A stretch of 64,000 nucleotides of DNA from Cinnamomum chago. Taxonomy: Eukaryota > Streptophyta > Magnoliopsida > Laurales > Lauraceae. Within the stretch, counting starts at the first letter, position 1. Every line of letters starts with the position of its first letter. Below the pieces are notes generated by a model. That model ran no database searches and was not told where the DNA came from. It was given only the letters and a program-made list of their open reading frames with translations. A program made the translations under genes and the position numbers. Positions 34,713 to 44,659 of the stretch are shown one piece after another. The DNA is taken from positions 33,278,001-33,342,000 of the forward strand of contig CP142451.1 of assembly GCA_038049695.1 (NCBI GenBank), read 5' to 3'.

Positions 34713-35067
34713 CCTGCTTATCATATTCACACAAAAATTCATAGTAGTTTTTAAATAATTAGTACTTAACAAAATAATCAAATTAGCTACTCAAAAGTAA
34801 AATTAAATTAAAATTATGGAAAGAAAAGTTAATATTTTAAACTGTGATTATAAGAAAATCTTCTTACCAAGAAGTAAATCTTTTGTTAAATGAGAATTTA
34901 TCCCAAACTATTATTAAATTAGAGCTTAAATCTTGTATATAAAAATAAACTTCTCACGACTAAATATAAGAAATTATGAATATTATCTTTCTTATTTTAT
35001 CTTAAAGTTCAAACTTCACTCTAATCTTAGTTGGTCTTACCTTAAAATCATTCGCATGCACGTCAAT

Positions 35068-35099
<32 letters not shown>
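34713..35099. other. AT-rich spacer with (TA)n
   Basis: No gene. A (TA)n tract (about 35067-35100) directly borders the MULE at 35100, and a similar (TA)n follows the other end (44663 on), so the element sits in an AT microsatellite and its target duplication is hidden. Confidence 0.6.
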
Positions 35100-35101
<2 letters not shown>

Positions 35102-36289
35102 AGGGTCCTGTAAGGACTGTCCTTACAGGTTTTCGTATGGACTCATCTCATGCGTCCGTTCTTTCAGCAGATCCAACGATCCAAACCCTCACATATAACA
35201 TATGAGTGGTAAACGAAAAGTGGGAAAATGAGAGCTCTCGCCCAAATCGACCCAAATCGTGGAGAGGAGCACCTACCATTTCGCCGGAGCCAAATCCCTT
35301 AATCTAGTTTGATCCCCCTCTCTCTCTCTCTCTCCCTCCCCCGGCGTCCTATTGGTATATCCTCTCTCGCAATTGCATTGAGTCATCTCCGGCTTGGGAT
35401 CTTCTCTCTCGGGAACGTCTCACTCTCCCTCTCAGCTCTCTCGATCGGCGTCACATCTCACTCTCCCCTCTTTGCGTCGCATGAACAGTAGAAATCCATT
35501 GCATTTAGTCATCTCCGGCCTGGGTTCTTCTCTCTCGGGATCGTCTCACTCTCCCTCTCATCTCTGTCGATCGGCGTCGCATCTCACTCTCCACTTCAAC
35601 AAAGGACTCGTAAGTTGGATACTACTATGCATTCTAGCTGTTTGAAGAAATGCTTCCATATTTTCATTTTCATTGTTCATGTTAATATGTCTTGTTGATG
35701 TTTGAAGAAATGCTCAGGGAATGCTCAGATACTCTGTTTTTCTAACTCTTTTTTTTTTTTGCCTGTTAGTGAGAAAATGGATTTTTTTGTCTGCCTAGGA
35801 AAGATGGGTAAGATTGGCTTCTCCCATGACTCTTGCATGCTGTGGGTGTAGATGTACTTCCTTATAGAATGGCTTCTCTTAGATTTTAAATCCTTGTATA
35901 AACTGTCCAAGACTCATTAGTTTCATCTTAGGTTTCAAATTTAATTTTGCTACTGTAGTTTCATCTGAGATTACAATTTCCATATTAATACTATAAGAAA
36001 TGTGAATTGAGTGCTCTCTGCACATAAATGTGTTAAGAGAAATCCAGGCATGCATGAACTCATGTTTTAGATTTTCAGTGACTCTTGGATGAGAGGGTAT
36101 TCATGTACGGATAGGCAGTTTAAAACTAAATAAATGGTTTGACTCAGCTTGCTGGAACCAACTAGAGTATATTTCTGAATCAGGTGCACTTGAAGCAGTT
36201 CAACATAAGAAGAAAAGTTGCACAAAACAGTGTGGGAGAATGATTCAAATACACAAGGGCAATTTCATAAAACCTCAAGTAGAAATATT
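35100..36289 (+). repeat. Left terminal inverted repeat of the FAR1 MULE
   Basis: Complementary to 43397-44659 nearly throughout. It contains a terminal hairpin (35107-35129), a doubled segment ATTGCATT(G/T)AGTCATCTCCGGC (35373-35474 and 35498-35597), and ends at AGAAATATT. A (CT)n tract precedes the doubled part. Confidence 0.9.
35107..35129. other. Hairpin at the MULE tip
   Basis: CCTGTAAGGA, loop CTG, TCCTTACAGG: a perfect 10 bp stem 7 bp from the end. The other end has the same hairpin with one change (44630-44652). Confidence 0.85.
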
Positions 36290-36568
36290 AGTGCTCATAG
36301 ATTGTGCAGTAGAATACTATGAAGTGCTGGCCAGGTGGTATGATCACATGAAGTGTGCTCTAATAATCAGATATGGAGAGGTAAAGAACCTAAATATTAT
36401 TAGTGGAAGCACATATCATCTCACCAATTTAATTCAATACCGTATGTACATGATCTGTAATGACATTTTTGGTTAAAAACCCTCGTAGTTGTTGGTGTTA
36501 ACCATGCTCCAACTCTCATTAAGAAAGCCAATGCTAGTGGGACTGCCTTCTCCATAGCCTGAGTGAGA

Positions 36569-36660
36569 TTTCTTTGTCTGCCCAGGAAAGATGGGTGAGA
36601 TTGGCTTCTCCCATGACTCTTGTATGCGGTTGGTGTGGATGTACTTCCTTATAGAATGGT
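36569..36660 (+). repeat. Third, internal copy of a TIR segment
   Basis: TTTGTCTGCCCAGGAAAGATGG ... GATGTACTTCCTTATAGAATGG repeats 35781-35871 in the same direction, 280 bp inside the left TIR boundary. It lies just upstream of the GRF gene. Confidence 0.8.
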
Positions 36661-36769
36661 CTCAATCCTTGTTCCATGATTGAAATTTTTTCTAATTATT
36701 TGTATTGGTTTCCTTTATATAATACCTTCTTTTTCTATGTCTACCTGAATTTTTTATCTTTTCTTCAGA

Positions 36770-37264
36770 ATGTCATCTTCTAATACAATCCGATCTGAGT
36801 GTACTCCAAAATGCCGATGTGGAGCAGGAGACATGAGATTATATACTTCTCGTACGCAGTTGAATCCAAATAGAAAATTTTGGAAATGCCCGAATTGGAA
36901 TGTAAGGGTGTTTAGGCTACCTCATAGATCAGTCAATATACATTGTCAAGGTTTCAAATCCATCATTAACAATTTTTTATGTGCGTAAATCTTTATAAAG
37001 AATGAAAATGGATGTGATGCGTTCCTTTGGAAAGATGAAGTAGCAAATTGGCAGTGACCTGAAGCCAATTCATCGACTTGTGAACGAGAAAACTGGAGAG
37101 AAGAAAAGAGCAATTTGATAGCGGTCGTTGAAAAGCTTGAAAGTTCATTCTGTGTTTTTATTGAAGTAGAGAAAGTTCGAAATAAGTATCTACGAAAAAT
37201 TTATCATGCTATTATAGTCACATGTTGTATAATAATCTTTGTTTTTCTGTTCAGCCAGGCATGA
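36770..37264 (+). pseudogene. GRF-type zinc-finger / membrane-anchor protein in the MULE (one stop)
   Basis: Exon 1 (36770-36901, 44 codons) encodes the first half of a GRF zinc finger: K-C-R-C-G-A-G-D, then T-Q-L-N-P-N-R-K-F-W-K-C-P-N-W. The donor is AAT|GTAAGG. Exon 2 (37001-37264, after TTTATAAAG) completes it with N-G-C-D-A-F-L-W-K-D-E. A premature TGA lies at 37055-37057; in the same frame follow a charged segment with heptad-like E-K-L-E-S-S and E-V-E-K-V-R, and a hydrophobic stretch (I-I-V-T-C-C-I-I-I-F-V-F-L-F-S) before TGA. GRF fingers bind nucleic acid in other proteins; small plant GRF proteins with a coiled coil and C-terminal membrane segment are common but uncharacterised. Here it is a candidate accessory gene of the transposon. 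The splice model is from inspection. Confidence 0.7.
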
Positions 37265-39516
37265 AATACATGCTTTGGGGATCTATTTTCAAATACATGA
37301 TTTGGGGATATATTTTCTATAAATTATTAACAACATGTCTTGTGTATGTGGAACATAAACATCTCTGAATGGGCACTTGTGAGTGATCTCTGAATGACAA
37401 CTATGATGGTAAATGAGGGTGGGGATGATTTGTAGATGAAATTTGAAACTCTGGGCCAGTTTCCTTAATCCATTTTTTTCTCCTGTTACCCATCTTTCTC
37501 CTACCGTTTAACTGGGTCTCAGAGTTCCATTAATTCGTTTCTTTTTCTATTTTTATTTTTCAATGATAAAAATATTTGTTTGAAACTCTGGGCCAGTTTT
37601 TGTATCTATTTGAAACTCTGGGCCAGTTCTTGTTGCCTAGAAATTGTATGGGATGTGATTAACATCCTATGAAATGATTCAAATGCCAATGCTATTATTA
37701 AAAGCTCTGCACGTGTTTGATGAAGCTCTGAAAGGGGGAGTCGGATTGCCATGCCCAGCGGTTGAGAACTATGAACCAAATGCCAAAGTGTTAATAGTGG
37801 AACCACATTCTGCAGGACCCATTAGGATCTCTGGAACTTGATTTACCTTATACATAGGTACGTGTTACTTGGGAACTGTGGACACTTTTGCTTTTGCCAT
37901 GGTGAAAGTGAAACATGACAGGGTGAATGCAAAACTAGAGACACAAGTGAATGCAAACCTAGGGACTTGTGTCTGCAACCGAACTGGATGGTGTAGATGA
38001 AGGGATACCGACTTCAGCCTGTGTTCCAAAATTAAAGTAAGTTCAAAGTAAGTTTGAAGTGTAACCAAAGAGGAGAAGGAGCAAAATGTGGAAGGTTTCC
38101 ACCCACTTTTGGACCCTGACATTGGCCCGTTTGGATCTCGGGAGAATGTGTAGCTAATTTGGTCTCCTATTGGCCAATTATCAAGTGCTGCATCTTGGAA
38201 TGAAATTCGCCACTATGAAGTCCCAAAAGTTTGGACCAAGCTGGATTGAACCTATATTTTGTAGCCACACACCTTGGCTTTGTTTGTTTGCACTAAAATG
38301 CCTAGGAGTTTTAAACAGAGGGCGTTTAAAAAAATATCAAAGGTGAATTTTAAAAATAAGCATCAAATAACATCTTTGACGATTTTTTTTGGGAATTCAG
38401 CTTTAGTCTTCATTTTTAACCACTCTATCTATTCTAATGAATAGGCTGGGACTTTTTTTTGTGCTGCTCTGTTTCACCAAAAGACTCCAAAGAAGGCTTG
38501 GGCTATAATTCAATTGGAGTTTAGCTAGCATTTGGATATGATCTCTGCTTCAACCATACAAAAAGCTCCTATAGTCTCTTCTTCACCTACCCTTTTACTG
38601 CCTGAATTTGGAGATGAGTGGCCGGTATAGCTTGTGCTCACCTGGATCAGCACACTTAGGTACAACCATCTGGACATCTTTATCTCATGGCAGTAACTCT
38701 TCAGGTCAGCTGTTGTTGGGCACATTTTGTCTGTTGGTGCTCCAAGAGATTTGGAAAAGTAGAAACCTATCCAAACCTAGGACTCAGACCAACCAGGCTT
38801 TGGACCAGAGAAACTACCTTTCTGGCCCTGAAGTGCAACACTAAATCTTTCAGAAGTCAGTATCTGGATAAAATTCTTCATTGGCTCAACCTCACTAAGC
38901 CAAGTACAAACAATGAGTGAGAAGCAAAATTTATTGGCCAAACTATCTATGAAAAGCACTACTATGGAAGGAAGTCAACAACGAAGACCTACCAGTACAT
39001 CAGATGAAATATAGAATTCAGATGAACTAAAATCCTCAAGGATAGCATTGAAACATAACCATCCATACAAATTACAGAAGATTGGGAAAAAAGGCAAAAG
39101 GCATTCCAATAGTTCAATATAAAATCTCTGTTTCTGAAAACTTAAATTTGCGACAACATTCACATTAGGATTAGAAATCCCACAAAGCATTCGGGAGAAT
39201 TCTGCAAGATCACATGGCTGCTACCAAATCAGGAACCAACTGCATCTTACATCAGTTGAGGACATAAATTCGTGAGGTAATGTCTTGAACCATCCAATCA
39301 AATCCCTCAAGCAAAATATCATCTCTAAGGGTTGACATCGGAACCGGACACATCTGAAGAGCTTCCTTCAACATGTGTATCAGATGGTGCTTCTGGCATT
39401 CTTGGAATGTCCACATGTAGATCGACAATCCCCCTGAAAATAAAACACAGGCTTTGTAATTAGTGATGTAAAATAAGAATAACAAAAAATGAACAAAAAA
39501 AAAATGACGCAAATCA
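37265..39516. other. MULE interior between the GRF and transposase genes
   Basis: No domain-bearing frame. The word TTTGAAACTCTGGGCCAGTTT occurs three times (about 37444, 37579 and 37609). Short frames at 37606-38122 and 38525-38959 lie on both strands and show nothing recognisable. A possible last exon of the transposase lies at 39434-39252 after an acceptor-like TTTTCAG. Confidence 0.5.
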
Positions 39517-41678
39517 TTACCTATTCAAGAGAGCTGGGCAATTCCGTTTGTCATGTGAAACACCACATTGATTACATCCACGACAAAGTCGTTCTTTCTT
39601 TTGAGCTTTCTCCTTTGATGACTTTAGTCTCTTTGGACGGCCCTTTGTTGTAGCATGAGGTGGTTCAATCAATTGCACTGCTTCACTAACTGCGTTACTA
39701 ACCATTTTGTGTTTTCCATTTGATGTATGTTCTTCTCCAAGTTCAAGTTGATTCATTTGGCGACACATTTTATGAAGATCAGTCAAAACACTTATTGCAT
39801 ACTCGTATGTGTTTGAAAACATACTTGCCTCATTAGAAACCATGTTGCCCCAATAAGACAAATCACCATGCCGGACAATCAACGAGTTACCACCAGTAGT
39901 ATTCTCCACCATGACACATTTGCTATATTTCGTACCATCTCTTGCGTGACGAGTCCATCTCTTTAATATAAAGTGCTCAGGCAAGGTGAAAATCATCTCG
40001 TGTTTCAACGCAACAATGATATGACTGCATGTAATTCCTCGAAACTCAAATAGTTGGCAAGAGCAGTTTGCACATTTAGAATCTTTCTTGAAGATGACCC
40101 TTTCAGAAGTTTTGCATTTATTTTTCATGGACAAAACATCATAGATGCTCTCTGCCTCATCTTCCTTTACAAGTTTTGGAATGGATGATACCATTGCCAT
40201 GAATTGAACTTGAAACTCATGGAAAATTTTTCTCGAATATATTCCGGCCATTTGTTCTTCCATCTCCAAATCAGTAAGCAGTTTTGGCCTCGTTTGCAAG
40301 TTTTCGTGCTCCGCTTTTAACTCTTGGCACCTTTGACGTGCAATGGCACGTTCAAAGCGCATCATAAAGTCATGCAAACCACACTTATGTGTTTCAAACT
40401 GCTTAAGGAAGGCATTGAAACTTTCACTTCTCTGCGATGATGACATTCCCGCAAAAAGCATACCCTTTAAAAAGATTGGTACCCACATCTCACGAAGCGT
40501 GTACATGTCTTCTAGCCAACTGTTTTCTTTCAATTTATATTCATTTCGAATGCCGGCCCATTCCTTCTCAAAATGATCCTTTGAGACAGCATTGTAAACA
40601 ACTTTATTTATTGCATCCATAAGCCCGTCAGCATGAATTGCAATTCCACCTAACTTGCTGGGCAACTTTTGCATAATGTGCTAGAGACAAAATCGATGAA
40701 TTGCGGAAGGCATAACGGTTTTAATTGCTTTCCTCATCGCCGGATCTTGGTCTATTACAATCGCTTTTGGTGGACCCGCAGGCATAACTTCCAACCAACG
40801 TTTAAATAGCCACACAAATGAATCAAAACTCTCATTTGATAAAAAACCACTTCTGAAGATCACCGTTTGATCATGGTGATTTACTCCCATAAATGCACCG
40901 AAGATAAGATCATATTTATTAGTTTGATATGTTATGTCAAAAGTAACAACGTCACCAAAAACGTTGTATGAAAGTCGACATAGGTGATCCGCCCAAAATA
41001 CATGCTTGATTTGATTGTTCTCATCTGCCTCTATAGAATAATTAAAACCAGGATTCATTTCTTTCATGTTTTCAAAATACTCATACAACATCTTACCATC
41101 TCGCCCCTTCTTTGCTTTCTACTTATCTCGATGGTGATTTCTCATGTCCTGCTCATTGAAACCAACAACTCCTGAACCACCAGCTTGTGTGCTTAAGAAT
41201 CCCATTTGATTTGCAGGACGAATGTTATTTTCTTCAAATGCATCTATTATCTTTTTATGAGCCGGAGTAATCTTACGATGTGAACGAAACATATGGGTTT
41301 TACGCGGAGTAGATAAGACATGAGTATGTTCTACAACCAATTTGTTAACAACCCAGTGATCGATAGTGATTTCTTTCACAATCATCTCCGCTCCACAATT
41401 TTCTCTCGTATATGGAACACGCTTCTGTGCCACATAACCTCGTTCTATTCTTTGACCCTGTTTGCCGCACATAAACTGCTTCCAACATACTTCACCCCTC
41501 TTCTTTTTAACTGAACCACGCCTAACACCAAAACTAGCAGCCCTCACATAAGTTAAAATTCGTAAGCTTCTTCCAAGTCATGAAAATACATTCCGACCTT
41601 TGGGGTTTTATCATCGTCTACATCAGGTATGAATATTTTACTCATGGAAGATGCAGCTGATTCCATCTTCTCATCCAT
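39517..41678 (-). pseudogene. FAR1-type MULE transposase (frameshift and two stops)
   Basis: Reading from ATG at 41678 (M-D-E-K-M-E-S): a FAR1 N-terminal zinc-finger region (G-M-Y-F-H-D-L-E-E-A-Y-E-F, then F-G-V-R-R-G-S with the C-W-K-Q-F-M-C and H-T-H residues), broken by a frameshift near 41555. An in-frame TAG at 41121-41119 follows, then the MULE transposase core: T-F-D-I-T-Y, G-V-N-H-H, V-I-D-Q-D-P-A-M and H-R-F-C-L. A second TAG (40683-40681) stands where the family has Trp in C-L-W-H. The remaining 385 codons include the SWIM finger C-S-C...C-S-H (near 40065-40015) and a basic tail with a knuckle C-N-Q-C-G-V-S-H-D-K-R-N-C. FAR1/FHY3 regulators derive from such transposases; the position within TIRs shows this one is still a transposon gene. 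Confidence 0.88.
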
Positions 41679-43396
41679 AGCCAAAAGTGAACAGCAAACC
41701 AAGAATATACATGAAGGAAAAAAAATTAAGGGATAAAATAATTGCGCATCATATATTCTCAACACAATAATAAATAGATAAGATAAATTAAATTAACTCC
41801 CAAAATATTTCATTTGAGAGATACCTAAAAGTTTCCGTGGTGGTTAGGTGACCCACCATTGTTGGAGCTGGAAAACTCTTCTATCTCATTACCGGCAGGT
41901 AAGGTCTGGGAGAACAGAGCCGGGTGAAAAGAGATAGGGTCATCCATGTATAGCAAAAATATGACCCTCTTGGAGTTGGAATAACAAAAATATTTACTGC
42001 ATCAGGTTTGAAAGAAATATCAAATTTATTTTTCAATAAAAATAAATTAACCTAGAACATCCATCATTGTCGGAGCTGGAGAACTCTGCCTTCGTCTTTG
42101 TGATAAAAAATGGCAGCTTTGTACATAGATCTCTCTCTCTCTCTCACTGCACTTTCATTTCCATGCTTCTTTTCTTCAGTTTGGAAGTAGCATTTACACA
42201 GTTCAATTCAGCTTCTTTTCATGAATCACAAGATCTTAACAGATTAGAAAGTTGTTTTCTTTTCGTTTTTTTTTTTGTTGTTGTGAAATCAGTTCATAAA
42301 GATGTTTGAAAGTTGTTTTCCATGAAATTTGCTTTGAATAGTGTGTCTTCATACCTTAGAAAATGGACAATTTGGATAGAAGATCAGATTTCCAGGTATT
42401 CAATGACTTTTTCCCCAGAAAAGTGGTTGAAAGTGGCCAAAGGCTGGATTTTGAAGGGGAAAAGTCCTGTTTATTTAGGTTCATTGCTTCTGAATTGGCT
42501 GTTTTTTTTTTATGATCTGTGTGTCTGTGCTACCAAACAAGCTTTCATTTGCTGATTGTTTCTGCATTTTTAGTGCTAGATGATTGAATTACACTCAGAT
42601 GTGAAGGAAAGTTCCTTTCTTTTTTGGGGCATTTATGGTGGGGAGGGTTGTAGACATGTGCTCTAATCTTCTGAGCTACAGGCCCTAACCTTGTCTTGTC
42701 TCCACTGGATCTATTCCCTTGACTACCCTTACAAAGGAACCTTTTTCCGCCGCCTTAACCATTCGGGGTTAATGTAAAATTCATCTCCAATGGATCTGTT
42801 TCCTGGGGTTTATGTGCCTTTCTCTCCATAACAATTGTGCTTTTGTGGTGTGAAGTGGGAGAGGGATGTTTTCATAATTGAGGTTTTGAATAATGCATCT
42901 TTTTCATTTTTTCTGTCAAAGTAGGCATCATTTCATCTATTTGCCTTAAAATGGGCTTAATTTGGATGAATTGGGGTGTTGTAGGTTGTTGGCTTAGTTG
43001 AAAATGTCATTAACCTGAGCCTTCTAAGGTGCTCTGCTTATAATCTTTTTGACCCTTTCTGATTTTAGAGAGTAAAGGAATCTTGCTACCATGTATTAAT
43101 AAAATCCAGGTGGATACAATTTTCTGAGGTTTCATCAGGATGTTCAAGTTTGCAACAATTCATTTATGTGATTTTTCTGATGGCTGAAGCTGGAGCCAGT
43201 GAGCCACTGTTTGTCTGCAGAATTGAACCTGCTGTAAACAACCCATTACAGTTCAGCAATGGGTTCATTTAGTTCTAGCCTTTGTGCTTGTTTCTATTTT
43301 TCAATTGTTTCTCTTTTCTCTGTGGATTGTGGAAAGAAGAAAAAGGAAGATTTTGAGGGGGTAGATCCCAATATCTTTCATATGGTTGATATTTCA
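41679..43396. other. MULE interior upstream of the transposase
   Basis: Should contain the transposase promoter and 5' UTR (minus strand). TTGGAGCTGGAAAACTCT near 41862 is repeated as TCGGAGCTGGAGAACTCT near 42070. The plus frames at 42067-42555 have no domain. No gene. Confidence 0.5.
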
Positions 43397-44659
43397 AATA
43401 TTTCTACTTGAGGTTTTATGAAATTGCCCTTGTGTATTTGAATCATTCTCCCACACTGTTTTGTGCAACTTTTCTTCTTATGTTGAACTGCTTCAAGTGC
43501 ACCTGATTCAGAAATATACTCTAGTTGGTTCCAGCAAGCTGACTCAAACCATTTATTTAGTTTTAAACTGCCTATCCGTACATGAATACCCTCTCATCCA
43601 AGAGTCACTGAAAATCTAAAACATGAGTTCATGCATGCTTGGATTTCTCTTAACACATTTATGTGCAGAGAGCACTCAATTCACATTTCTTATAGTATTA
43701 ATATGGAAATTGTAATCTCAGATGAAACTACAGTAGAAAAATTAAATTTGAAATCTAAGATGAAACTAATGAGTCTTGGACCGTTTATACAAGGATTTGA
43801 AATCTAAGAGAAGCCATTCTATAAGGAAGTACATCCACACCCACAGCATGCAAGAGTCATGGGAGAAGCCAATCTCACCCATCTTTCCTAGGCAGACAAA
43901 AAAATCCATTTTCTCACTAACAGGCAAAAAAAAAAAAAAAAAAAGAGTTAGAAAAACAGAGTATCTGAGCATTCCCTGAGCATTTCTTCAAACATCTACA
44001 AGACATATTAACATGAACAATGAAAATGAAAATAGGGAAGCATTTCTTCAAACAGCTAGAATGCATAGTAGTATCCAACTTACGAGTCCTTTGTTGAAGT
44101 GGAGAGTGAGATGCGACGCCGATCGACAGAGATGAGAGGGAGAGTGAGACGATCCCGAGAGAGAAGAACCCAGGCCGGAGATGACTCAATGCAATGGATT
44201 TCTACTGTTCATGCGACGCAGAGAGGGGAGAGTGAGATGTGACGCCGATCGAGAGAGGTGAGAGGGAGAGTGAGACGTTCCCGAGAGAGAAGATCTCAAG
44301 CCGGAGATGACTCAATGCAATGGATTTCTACTGTTCATGCGACGCAGGGAGGGTTCACAACGATTTGGGGATTTTCTGATTGCGAGAGAGGATATACCAG
44401 TAGGACGCCGGGGGAAGGAGAGAGAGAGAGAGAGAGAGAGAGGGATCAAACTGGATTAAGGGATTTGGCTACGGCGAAATGACAGGTGCTCCTCTCCACG
44501 ATTTGGGTCGATTTGGGCGAGAGCTCTCATTTTCCCACTTTTCGTTTCCCACTCATATGTTATATCTGAGCGGTCTGGATCGTTGGATTTGCTGAAAGAA
44601 TGGACGCATGGGATGAGTCCATACGAAAACTTGTAAGGACGGTCCTTACAGGACCCTTA
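43397..44659 (-). repeat. Right terminal inverted repeat of the FAR1 MULE
   Basis: Inverted copy of 35100-36289. It differs by small indels (a longer poly-A at 43926-43943, a longer (GA)n near 44420-44441). Short frames in it are shadows shared by both repeats. Confidence 0.9.

Larger units (their letters stand above)
35100..44659 (-). mobile_element. FAR1-type Mutator-like element with ~1.2 kb TIRs
   Basis: 9.56 kb element. The ends TAAGGGTCCTGTAAGGAC and GTCCTTACAGGACCCTTA are inverted and extend into terminal inverted repeats of about 1190 bp (35100-36289) and 1263 bp (43397-44659). Inside are a GRF-zinc-finger/membrane gene on plus (36770-37264) and a FAR1-type transposase on minus (41678-39517), pointing toward each other. 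Long TIRs plus a MULE transposase place it in the Mutator superfamily. Both genes carry disabling changes, so this copy is probably immobile. Confidence 0.88.

Noticed and set aside
35309-35645. Ser/Leu-rich plus frames in the left TIR
   Set aside because: Translation of (CT)n and the doubled TIR subunit; the same frames are not kept in the right TIR and no domain is seen.
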